This document shows positions 7,017-14,362 of a DNA stretch of 32,405 nucleotides, piece by piece (the first letter of the stretch is position 1; each line of letters opens with the position of its first letter). Location: the NCBI GenBank assembly GCA_035570275.1, contig DATMNI010000355.1, positions 1-32,405 on the forward strand, read 5' to 3'. A program made the translations under genes and the position numbers. The notes beneath the pieces were generated by a model, which was given only the letters and a program-made list of their open reading frames with translations, was not told where the DNA came from and searched no databases. The stretch comes from DATMNI01 sp035570275. GTDB lineage: Bacteria > Acidobacteriota > Terriglobia > Bryobacterales > Bryobacteraceae.

Positions 7017-9605
7017 GTGAAACTTTGGAAACGGCTACGGTGGTTCTTTCGACGAAGCCAGTTTGAGCGCGATCTGGCGGAGGAGGTTCGCATCCATCGG
7101 GAGATGGCGGCGGACGTCTTCGGACCCGACGCGGCGAAGCGGTTTGGGAACGTCGCCATGGCGCTGGAAGAGAGCCGGTCGGTTTGGGGATTCGGCTGGC
7201 TGGATTCGCTGGCGCAGGATGTGCGCTACGCCGTGCGCGGGCTGCGGAAATCGCCGGGGTTTGCGCTGGTGGCCATCGGGACCGTCGGTTTGGCGCTGGG
7301 GCTGAACACAACCCTGTTCACGGTTTTCAATTCCTACGTGTTGCGCACGTTTGCCGTGCGCGATCCGCACGCGTTGTATGGGTTCTCCTGGGCCACGCGG
7401 AAGTCCCACTTCCATGAACTGACGCTGGCGGAATATCAGGACCTCAGCCGGCAGAACACCGCGTTTTCCGACGTGGTGGCGTATGCGCCGATCTTCGCCG
7501 GCATCGATGGCCGCGGATGGGTAGGGGTTTTGGTGTCGGGCAATTACTTTACCGGCCTCGGTGCGGGGATGGTTCTGGGGAGACCGCTGGTTGACGATGA
7601 TGGCGCGTCGGTGGTTCTCAGCTACGCCACCTGGAAGAATCAATATGGCGCCGACACCAACATCGTGGGCCGGATGGTGTACGTGCGCGGCCATCCGCTG
7701 GAAGTGGTGGGCGTGGCAAGCGCGGAGTTCGGCGGCGTGGCGATCATGCCAGCCGATTTCTGGATCCCGCTGGCGATCTATTCCGATCTCGGCGGCACTG
7801 GGAGTGCGGGTGTCGACCGTACAATGCAACTCCGCGTGGTGGGGCGCCTGCGGCCGGGCATGACGCGGACCGCGGCGGCAGCGGCGTTGAACGCCTGGAC
7901 GCAGCGGACCACCGCGAACCTTTCCGCCGACGAGCGCGCCACCGCGGTGGTGTTGAATCCGCAAGCCACGGCGGTTCCGTTCACGGCCGAGGTGATCGTC
8001 GCATTTGCGCCTGTTTTCGTGGCCTTCGGGCTGGTGCTGCTGATTTCCTGCGCCAACGTTTCGAACATGATGCTGGCGCGGGCGTTGGCACGGCGGCGGG
8101 AAATGGGCATCCGCGTGTCGCTTGGCGCCGGGCGCGCTCGCCTGGTCCGCCAAATGTTGACCGAAAGCCTGCTGCTCGCCTTTCCCGCCGCCGCCGCCGG
8201 GTTTCTGATCGCAGGCGTCACCGTGCAACTGGCCATGCGGGTGATGTTCGCCACGCTGCCGCCGGCGCTTGGCAAGATGCTTCAGCTTCCCGATCTGACG
8301 CCGGACGCGCGCGTCTTCGGGTTCATTCTGGCGGCCTCGACCGTGGCGACGCTGGCATTCGGTCTGGTGCCGGCGCTGCAGACCACGGGCTGCAGCCTGG
8401 TGCAGGCCAATCGCGGCGATTTCAGCAGCGATTACCGCCCCAGCCGCTTGCGGAGTTTTCTGGTAGTGACGCAGGTGACAGTGTGCACGCTGCTGCTGAT
8501 CTACGCGGTGGTAATGGCACGCGGCGAACAGTGGATCGCCGGGCAAGGGCTCAACCTGACGACCCACGGCGTTTTCGACCTCCGGCTGCTGAAGCAGTAT
8601 CAGACGAAAGTGGTGGAGCGCCTGGCGGCGGAGCCTGCGGTGGAATTCGTGGCGGCCGCATCGGACGCGCCGCTATGGAATTCGCTGCCGCGCATGGCGG
8701 TGGTGCCGGCCGGATCGAAGGCGGCTGTCGCCAGCGGATATGATTACGTGACGCCGGAGTATTTCTCCGTGTTCCGGATCCCTCTGGTGAGCGGCCGGTT
8801 CTTTTCGGCGGAAGAAGCGGCGGCGGAGGCTCCGGTGGTGGTGTTGAGCCAAGCCACCGCGAAACTCTTCTGGCCCCGCCAGGAAGCACTCGGACAAACC
8901 ATCGCACTGCGCCCCGCGCCCGGTACCGAGGCTCGGCGCGTGCCGGCGTATGCCACCGCGCGGGTGATCGGAATTGCGCGCGACAGCATCAACGGTTGGC
9001 CGGCTCAGGGTCTCGACCCCAGTTGCATCTATTTTCCGTCGAACATGAAATCTCCGCGCGTCAGCTCGCTGCTGGTTCGCATGAAAGGCGGTACTAAGGA
9101 CAACCAGGGATCGGCCCGGCGATCGCTTGAGATCGCGCTCAACCGCGTGGCGCCGAGCGTCGCCGACCAGATTTACGCCATGGACGATGTGTTGGCACTT
9201 CAGACCTATCCGTTCCGCGTGGCATACTGGGTCTCGTCGTTACTAGGCGGGTTGGCATTGGTGCTGACTATCACGGGGATCTATGGCGTGATGTCGTACC
9301 TGGTGAGCCAGCGGACGAAAGAAATTGGGATTCGTGTGGCGCTGGGCGCGGGGGAGTGGCTGGTGGTCGGCCTGGTGGTGAAGCAATCGCTGCGCCTGGC
9401 GGCCACTGGCGCGGCTGTGGGCGTCGGATTCGCGCTGCTGGTGTCGCCGGTGTTCGCCCACGAAGTGGCGGCGGTGAACCCCTACGATGTGGCGGCGTAT
9501 GCGGTGGGCGTATTAGTGGCGATGGCGGCGGGCCTGGCGGCGTCGGTGCGTCCGGCTAGAAAGGCCGCGGGCGTGGACCCCTCGGTGACATTGCGGTGCG
9601 ATTGA
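7017..9605 (+). CDS. ADOP-family permease (MacB/FtsX-like), copy 2
   Basis: An 862-residue paralogue of the preceding permease with the same layout. It has an N-terminal segment (KLWKRLRWFFRRSQFERDLA), TM1 (SPGFALVAIGTVGLALGLNT), a MacB-type periplasmic domain, and a central FtsX block (FVAFGLVLLISCANVSNMML, ARRREMGIRVSLGAGRARLV). A second half ends in TGIYGVMSYLVSQRTKEIGI and DPSVTLRCD. Similarity to copy 1 is strongest in the FtsX blocks and both termini and weaker in the periplasmic regions, as expected if the periplasmic parts diverged for different partners or substrates. Translation starts at a GTG (7017) with a good AGAGGAG site that abuts the end of the repeat element. No ATPase is adjacent. 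The transported substrate is unknown. Confidence 0.93.
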   Translation: MKLWKRLRWFFRRSQFERDLAEEVRIHREMAADVFGPDAAKRFGNVAMALEESRSVWGFGWLDSLAQDVRYAVRGLRKSPGFALVAIGTVGLALGLNTTLFTVFNSYVLRTFAVRDPHALYGFSWATRKSHFHELTLAEYQDLSRQNTAFSDVVAYAPIFAGIDGRGWVGVLVSGNYFTGLGAGMVLGRPLVDDDGASVVLSYATWKNQYGADTNIVGRMVYVRGHPLEVVGVASAEFGGVAIMPADFWIPLAIYSDLGGTGSAGVDRTMQLRVVGRLRPGMTRTAAAAALNAWTQRTTANLSADERATAVVLNPQATAVPFTAEVIVAFAPVFVAFGLVLLISCANVSNMMLARALARRREMGIRVSLGAGRARLVRQMLTESLLLAFPAAAAGFLIAGVTVQLAMRVMFATLPPALGKMLQLPDLTPDARVFGFILAASTVATLAFGLVPALQTTGCSLVQANRGDFSSDYRPSRLRSFLVVTQVTVCTLLLIYAVVMARGEQWIAGQGLNLTTHGVFDLRLLKQYQTKVVERLAAEPAVEFVAAASDAPLWNSLPRMAVVPAGSKAAVASGYDYVTPEYFSVFRIPLVSGRFFSAEEAAAEAPVVVLSQATAKLFWPRQEALGQTIALRPAPGTEARRVPAYATARVIGIARDSINGWPAQGLDPSCIYFPSNMKSPRVSSLLVRMKGGTKDNQGSARRSLEIALNRVAPSVADQIYAMDDVLALQTYPFRVAYWVSSLLGGLALVLTITGIYGVMSYLVSQRTKEIGIRVALGAGEWLVVGLVVKQSLRLAATGAAVGVGFALLVSPVFAHEVAAVNPYDVAAYAVGVLVAMAAGLAASVRPARKAAGVDPSVTLRCD

Positions 9606-9668
9606 ACGCCAGGCGGCTACCGGCGGAGAACTAACCATTCCCTGATAGCGGTGGCACCGATGGCTCCG

Positions 9669-10718
9669 TTAACCAGATGAGCTTCGCGTCAGAGCCGCAA
9701 TCGGTTCAGGCACAGCTACTTTCACCAACTGCTTCCCCACGTTCCGCCCCTCCAGCATTCCAATGAACGCCTTGGGCGTGTTTTCGATTCCCACCACCAC
9801 ATCCTCGCGGTAATGGATCTTGCCTTGGCGCAGCCATGTGGACAACTGTTGAAATGCGGCCTCGTAGCGGTCGGCGAACTGGTAGACCAGGAAGCCTTCC
9901 ATGCGGGCCTGCTTCACCACCAGTTGGCCCAGAAAGCGCGGCCCCATCTCGGGCGAGGTGGCGTTGTACTGCGAGATCTGGCCGCAGACCGCAATCCGCG
10001 CCCGGGTGGTGATCAAGCCTATCACCTCATCGGTAATCCGGCCGCCTACGTTGTCAAAGTAGACGTCGATTCCGTTGGGGCACAGTTCCTTCAGCCGGGC
10101 GTGATAGTCCGGCGTGGTTTTGTAATTGAACCCGCCATCGAAACCCAGTTCCTTGGTAATGAACTCAACCTTCTCATCGGTGCCCGCGACGCCGATGGCC
10201 CGGCAGCGCTTGATTCTGGCGATCTGTCCCACCAACGAGCCCACGGCGCCGGCCGCGCCCGAAACCACCACTGTTTCCCCGGGCTGCGGGTGGCAAATCT
10301 CCAGCAGGCCGAAGTAAGCCGTCAGCCCCGGCATGCCTAGTACGTATAAAGCCGTGCTGATCGAGTTACCCTCGGGATCGATCTTGCGCAGCGCTTTGGC
10401 GGGCGCTGCCGCGTATTCCTGCCAGCCCAGCATCCCTTCGGCGATGTCGCCCGGGGCAAAGCGCGGGTCGTTCGATTCGATCACTTCGCCCACCAGGCCG
10501 CCGCTCACCACTTCTCCCGGTTGGATGCCTTTTACATAAGTGGTGACTCCGTTCAGCCGGCCGCGAATATAGGGATCCACCGAGAGGTACCCCGCTCGCA
10601 CCAGAATCTCGCCGCCCGCGGGTTGGGGAATCGGGGACTCGGTCAACTGAAAATCCGATTCCCTGGGCATCCCCACCGGAGTAGCGGCCAACCTAATCTG
10701 CCGATTCACTGCTGCCAC
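9669..10718 (-). CDS. NADP-dependent oxidoreductase, zinc-independent MDR family
   Basis: A 349-residue medium-chain dehydrogenase/reductase of the leukotriene B4 dehydrogenase / CurA group, predicted to reduce alpha,beta-unsaturated ketones or aldehydes with NADPH in the cytoplasm. The N-terminal GroES-like half contains the family segment YLSVDPYIRGRLN and lacks the zinc-binding cysteines of alcohol dehydrogenases. The Rossmann half shows the nucleotide loop VVSGAAGAVGSLVGQIAR at residues 151-168 and the later VYFDNVGG motif. The physiological substrate cannot be read from the sequence. The start is a GTG at 10718; a short inverted repeat GTTAC-AAC-GTAAC (10720-10732) lies directly upstream and may be an operator. 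The gene converges with the permease operon and has no obvious operon partners. Confidence 0.92.
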   Translation of the reverse strand: MAAVNRQIRLAATPVGMPRESDFQLTESPIPQPAGGEILVRAGYLSVDPYIRGRLNGVTTYVKGIQPGEVVSGGLVGEVIESNDPRFAPGDIAEGMLGWQEYAAAPAKALRKIDPEGNSISTALYVLGMPGLTAYFGLLEICHPQPGETVVVSGAAGAVGSLVGQIARIKRCRAIGVAGTDEKVEFITKELGFDGGFNYKTTPDYHARLKELCPNGIDVYFDNVGGRITDEVIGLITTRARIAVCGQISQYNATSPEMGPRFLGQLVVKQARMEGFLVYQFADRYEAAFQQLSTWLRQGKIHYREDVVVGIENTPKAFIGMLEGRNVGKQLVKVAVPEPIAALTRSSSG

Positions 10719-11015
10719 GGTTACAACGTAACACTTAAGCGCGGATAGGTCAGTGCGGATATGAACTATTTTACGGACGCGTACGGAAACTTACCGCCTC
10801 TAAGAGTGTAATCCCATGGACCAAATCGCGCAGGCAGTAATGTACGTAAGGGTATTCCCTCCGCGGAAGAGTGGATCGCGCGCAGCGTTTCACGTTTTCT
10901 CGCAACCCGCGCTGCCTGGCGACATCTGTGGCCGGAAGAAGGTCTCTTGACGATTTCCTGGCCGCCATACGGGAAGGGCGCGGGCACGGCAGACCGATCC
11001 GGCAGCATAAAGCAA

Positions 11016-11156
11016 ATGGTGCTCGACCCGGACGTCGTATCGTTTCTCTTCAAAGGCGATGGCAGGTCGCAGTTGTATCTTTCGCATGGCGCCGCCGCTG
11101 CCAGGCCGGCGATCTCCGCGCTGCCCGCGCGGCGATATGGCCGGCGACTGTTTTGA
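11016..11156 (+). pseudogene. Truncated VapC-like PIN-domain toxin fragment
   Basis: The reading MVLDPDVVSFLFKGDGRSQL followed by YLSHG matches the first strand and helix of PIN-domain VapC toxins (compare the common LDT[DN]VVS-F-FK-D-R--LY start with its first catalytic Asp). After about 28 residues the similarity stops and the frame runs into unrelated alanine/arginine-rich sequence, ending at 11156. A full VapC would be 130-140 residues with three further acidic active-site residues, all missing here. No antitoxin is recognisable upstream. It is probably a decayed toxin gene and inactive. Confidence 0.5.
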
Positions 11157-11167
11157 CACTTCCTGTC

Positions 11168-11199
11168 CAGGCACTTTCTTGTTCAGGCACTTTCTTGTT
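11168..11199. repeat. 16-bp tandem duplication
   Basis: CAGGCACTTTCTTGTT occurs twice without a spacer (11168-11183, 11184-11199), followed by a third partial copy CAGGCA. It lies just beyond the 3' end of the exonuclease gene. Confidence 0.9.
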
Positions 11200-11210
11200 C
11201 AGGCATGGAA

Positions 11211-12059
11211 TCACTTCATTGTGACCGCCGCGTCGAATCGCGCTTCGAACGCGGCGAAGGCTGCCGTGGGGCCGTTAAATCGAAGTTGGTCCACGTCGTC
11301 GAAAAGCGCGATGTCGGTGCGGAGTGTGGCGAGTGTCCGGAACAGCAGCGCGCGGTCGCGTTCATCCAAGAGCGTGCGGGCGAGGGCGCCGGCCTTGTTG
11401 GCGTTCACGTGCCACTCGCGCCAATCAGCGGGAATGGATTCGAGATGGGCAAACCTGGCCAGAACCGCAGCCGACGATTTCGCCCCCCAGCCTGGCAGGC
11501 CCGGATAGCCGTCGGCCGCGTCGCCCACCAGAGCCAGGTAGTCGGGGATCGAAGCCGGCGGCACGCCGAACTTTTGGATCACGCCGGCCTCATCGCGCGT
11601 GATGCGGGCCCGCCGATCGAGTTGGACGATGCGCGTGCCGCTCACGCACTGGGCGAGGTCCTTATCCGGTGTGCAGACGATCACGCGTTCCACACGCGCA
11701 TCGCGAGCCGCCGCCACCGCCGCCGCCGCCAGCGCATCGTCGGCCTCGAACTCCACCATCGGCCAGACTACGACGCCGGCGGCAGCCAGGGTGTCTTCGA
11801 GCAGCCAGAACTGCGCCAGCAGGTCCGGTTCGATGCCTGCGCCCGTCTTGTAGCCGGGCCACAGTTGGTTGCGGAACGACTCGATGACGTGATCGGTGGC
11901 AACGGCAATGTGGGTGGCGCCGCCGGCGATCATGCCCATGACGGACGCCAGCACGCCCCGGACCGCGGCGACCTCGCAACCGTCCCGATCCCGCGCCGGC
12001 GGCATCGCGTAGTAGTGCCGGAACAACTCGTACGTGCCGTCGACCAGATGGACTTCCAG
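11211..12059 (-). CDS. 5'-3' exonuclease / FEN-like domain protein
   Basis: A protein of about 280 residues resembling the stand-alone 5'-3' exonuclease (flap endonuclease) domain of bacterial DNA polymerase I. It should degrade or trim 5' flaps during replication or repair in the cytoplasm. Seen are the metal-binding segments FEADDALAAAAVAA and VCTPDKDLAQCV, then the helix-hairpin-helix-like DYLALVGDAADGYPGLPGWG with GAKSSAAVL. The family N-terminus VHLVDGTYELFRHYYA, which carries the first catalytic Asp, is encoded up to 12059, but no ATG, GTG or TTG precedes it in frame. A CTG at 12059 with GGAGG seven bases upstream is the best start; the TTG at 12026 would remove the Asp. No polymerase domain is attached. 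Confidence 0.85.
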   Translation of the reverse strand: MEVHLVDGTYELFRHYYAMPPARDRDGCEVAAVRGVLASVMGMIAGGATHIAVATDHVIESFRNQLWPGYKTGAGIEPDLLAQFWLLEDTLAAAGVVVWPMVEFEADDALAAAAVAAARDARVERVIVCTPDKDLAQCVSGTRIVQLDRRARITRDEAGVIQKFGVPPASIPDYLALVGDAADGYPGLPGWGAKSSAAVLARFAHLESIPADWREWHVNANKAGALARTLLDERDRALLFRTLATLRTDIALFDDVDQLRFNGPTAAFAAFEARFDAAVTMK

Positions 12060-12152
12060 TGGGCGCCTCCAGCACCACCTTATACGATAGGCGGCGTCTC
12101 AATCAACCGGGGAGAGGTGCTTACGTGATCTGGAGAAAGTCCGTTGCCGCCT

Positions 12153-12255
12153 ACCGCTCCCTGACGGTCGAGCGACAAGTCGCGGCTCTGCAAGCCCGCG
12201 ATACCCTAACCGAGCCGCGATACCCCTAACAGAGCCGCGACCGTCAGGGAGCGGT
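12153..12255. repeat. Large perfect inverted-repeat (cruciform) element
   Basis: ACCGCTCCCTGACGGTCG (12153-12170) is matched by its exact reverse complement at 12238-12255. An inner pair GTCGCGGCTCTG (12179-12190) and CAGAGCCGCGAC (12230-12241) nests within it. The centre holds a direct repeat of the type CCGCGATACCC-TAAC. The outer 17-bp arm recurs once at 29986-30002, indicating a dispersed repeat family. No protein is encoded. It separates the divergent exonuclease and Nramp genes. Confidence 0.8.
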
Positions 12256-12304
12256 TTTCACGACCGAGCCGCGAGATTCCCAAAACGGTTAATAAGAGCT
12301 GGGT

Positions 12305-12341
12305 TTGACATTCCGGCCCCCACCTGCTTAACTATAGTTAA
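12305..12341 (+). promoter_or_regulatory. Promoter and 14-bp palindromic operator of the Nramp gene
   Basis: TTAACTATAGTTAA (12328-12341) is a perfect 14-bp palindrome ending five bases before the ATG at 12347. It contains TATAGT (12333-12338), a 5-of-6 match to a -10 box placed so that transcription would start at or next to the ATG (leaderless mRNA). Alternatively TTGACA at 12305-12310 pairs after 17 bp with TTAACT. Either way, a repressor on the palindrome would block the polymerase. A manganese- or iron-responsive DtxR/MntR-type regulator is the natural candidate for an Nramp gene, but no such regulator is in the window. Confidence 0.6.
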
Positions 12342-12346
12342 CCTCA

Positions 12347-14251
12347 ATGACCCCGACCAGCCCGATACCGGACGTGCGTTCGCTTGCCGACGTGCACTCC
12401 ACCGTTGTCACCTCGCAGGTGTCCTTCTGGAAGCGCATGTTCGCCTTTTCGGGCCCGGCATATCTGGTGAGCGTGGGGTACATGGATCCCGGAAACTGGG
12501 CCACGGACCTGGAAGGCGGCGCACGCTTCGGGTACCGGTTGCTGTGGGTGCTGGTCATGTCCAACGCCATGGCCATTCTGCTGCAGACGCTGGCGGCGCG
12601 CCTTGGTATCGTGGGCGGGCGCGACCTGGCGCAGGCTTGCCGCGAGGCCTACCCGCGAAAAGTCAGCATGGCGCTGTGGGTTCTGTGCGAAGTAGCGATC
12701 GCGGCCTGCGACCTGGCGGAGGTGCTGGGCGCGGCCATCGCGCTCAACCTGCTGTTCCACATTCCGCTGCTGTTGGGGGTGCTGCTGACGGCCGCCGATA
12801 CCCTGTTGCTGCTTTGGTTTCAAAGCTTCGGCATCCGCATGATCGAAGCCATGATCCTGGCGCTGATAGCGGTTATGGCGGGTTGCTTCGCGATTGAAGT
12901 GTTTTGGGCCAAGCCCGCGGGCGGCGAACTCTTTGCCGGGTTGCTTCCGAACCTCAACCGCAACAGCCTCTATCTGGCGATCACCATGCTCGGCGCCACG
13001 GTGATGCCGCACAATATGTACCTGCATTCGGCGCTGGTGCAGACCCGCAGCATCGGTCATAGCGAGTCCGCCAAGCGAACGGCGTGCCGCTACAACCTGG
13101 TGGATTCCGTGGTCGCGCTCAACGGCGCCATGTTCGTGAACGTCGCCATCCTGGTGCTGGCGGCGGCGGTCTTCTTCAAGCGCGGCATCGTGGTCACGGA
13201 GATTCAGCAGGCCCACGTGCTGCTGGTGCCGCTGCTGGGCACGGGCCTGGCGGGAATTCTTTTTGCGGTGGCCCTGCTGTGCTCCGGGCAGTCCTCCACG
13301 CTCACGGGAACCATGGCCGGCCAGGTGGTGATGGAAGGCTTCCTCAACTTTCGAATGCGGCCCTGGCTGCGACGCCTGATCACGCGCTCGCTGGCGATTA
13401 TTCCAGCGGCCTTCACCATCTATTTCGCCGGAGATAAGAGCACCCTCGGGTTACTGCTGCTTAGCCAGGCGATCTTGAGCATGCAATTGCCGTTTGCCAT
13501 CATTCCGCTGATCCATTTCACGAGCGAGCGTGCCCGTATGGGCTCGTTCGCCAATCGCGGCTGGGTGTTGTTCCTGGCTTGGGCATCGGCAGCCATCGTC
13601 GTCGTATTGAACGTCTGGCTGGCGATCAACTCGATCGGGGAATGGCTGGCGAACGCCGGCCAGTGGCGAATGCTGGTGTGGCTGGTCACCGTTCCCACGG
13701 GTTGCGGGCTTATGCTGCTGCTGCTCTGGATTACCGTGGGGCCGGCGGTGAACCGGAATCGCAAACACGGGCACCCGCCGGTGATGCTGCCCGAAACCGC
13801 CGGCGCCGAGGCCGCGGCCGCGCCGGTTTATCAAACCATCCTGGTGCCGCTGGACCACACCGGGCTCGACCATCTGGCCGTGAGCCATGCCGCGGCCATG
13901 GCCAGGCTCTACGGCGCCAAGGTGTACCTGCTGCACGTGGAAGAAGGCGTCACCAGCCAGGTGTACGGCGGCGAATCTTCCACGGCGGAGGTGGAATTGG
14001 GAAGCCAGTACCTGGAACGGATCGCCCAATCTCTTCGGGATCAAGGCATTGCCGTGGAAACCGTCATCACCCACTCCTTGTCGCCAAAGCGCGAGATCGT
14101 ACGCTATGCGCACGAGATACGGCCGGATCTGGTGATCATGGGCGCGCACGGCCACGGGGGCTTCAAGGACCTGATTTTCGGCAACACCATCAACCCCGTA
14201 CGGCACGATCTGGACGTCCCCATGCTGATCGTACGGCCGGGGAAGAGCTAG
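12347..14251 (+). CDS. Nramp-family divalent metal transporter with C-terminal UspA domain
   Basis: A 634-residue fusion. Residues about 30-465 form an Nramp (MntH-type) proton-coupled Mn2+/Fe2+ importer with about 11 membrane segments. The metal-site motifs are present: DPGNW in TM1 (residues 47-51) and MPHNMYLHS in TM6 (220-228). Residues about 495-634 form a universal stress protein domain (YQTILVPLDHTGLDHLAVSH onward). Its nucleotide-loop motif follows the G-2X-G-9X-G pattern of ATP-binding Usp proteins (GAHGHGG at 599-605, then GN at 612-613). Ordinary MntH is about 410-440 aa, so the Usp part is an addition, perhaps a cytoplasmic sensor regulating transport. The ATG at 12347 has no ribosome-binding site and sits directly behind a palindromic promoter, suggesting metal-controlled leaderless expression. 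The gene converges with the GH57 gene. Confidence 0.95.
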   Translation: MTPTSPIPDVRSLADVHSTVVTSQVSFWKRMFAFSGPAYLVSVGYMDPGNWATDLEGGARFGYRLLWVLVMSNAMAILLQTLAARLGIVGGRDLAQACREAYPRKVSMALWVLCEVAIAACDLAEVLGAAIALNLLFHIPLLLGVLLTAADTLLLLWFQSFGIRMIEAMILALIAVMAGCFAIEVFWAKPAGGELFAGLLPNLNRNSLYLAITMLGATVMPHNMYLHSALVQTRSIGHSESAKRTACRYNLVDSVVALNGAMFVNVAILVLAAAVFFKRGIVVTEIQQAHVLLVPLLGTGLAGILFAVALLCSGQSSTLTGTMAGQVVMEGFLNFRMRPWLRRLITRSLAIIPAAFTIYFAGDKSTLGLLLLSQAILSMQLPFAIIPLIHFTSERARMGSFANRGWVLFLAWASAAIVVVLNVWLAINSIGEWLANAGQWRMLVWLVTVPTGCGLMLLLLWITVGPAVNRNRKHGHPPVMLPETAGAEAAAAPVYQTILVPLDHTGLDHLAVSHAAAMARLYGAKVYLLHVEEGVTSQVYGGESSTAEVELGSQYLERIAQSLRDQGIAVETVITHSLSPKREIVRYAHEIRPDLVIMGAHGHGGFKDLIFGNTINPVRHDLDVPMLIVRPGKS

Positions 14252-14315
14252 TAGCACGGGCCTGGGTTGGTCGGGCGGCAGCAAAAACGCGGGCTGCTCG
14301 CTGCCGCATCGCGCG

Positions 14316-14358
14316 GGCGGATTAAAAATCCGCCGCAGGTTACCAACCTGCCCCACAA
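14316..14358. terminator. Double hairpin between convergent genes (repeat family shared with 6730-7006)
   Basis: GGCGGATT-AAA-AATCCGCC (14316-14334) and GCAGGTT-ACC-AACCTGC (14335-14351) form two adjacent perfect hairpins. They lie between the 3' ends of the Nramp and GH57 genes, where they could terminate transcription from both sides, although there is no clear U tract. The run AACCTGCCCCACAA (14345-14358) is identical to the terminal repeat of the element between the permease genes. Confidence 0.55.
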
Positions 14359-14362
14359 CCGC

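Larger units (their letters stand above)
10719..11210. other. Intergenic region with gene remnants
   Basis: About 490 bp between the oxidoreductase start and the exonuclease end contain no intact gene. The part from 10733 to 11010 shows no convincing coding signal on either strand. A truncated VapC-like fragment lies at 11016-11156 and a 16-bp tandem duplication at 11168-11199. Confidence 0.6.

Noticed and set aside
10766..11053. Minus-strand 95-codon frame in the oxidoreductase-exonuclease gap
   Set aside because: No family resemblance, and a VapC-like fragment lies on the opposite strand in part of it.
12153..12255. Insertion sequence ends
   Set aside because: The inverted repeats enclose only 67 bp and no transposase; a non-autonomous or structural repeat is the most that can be claimed.
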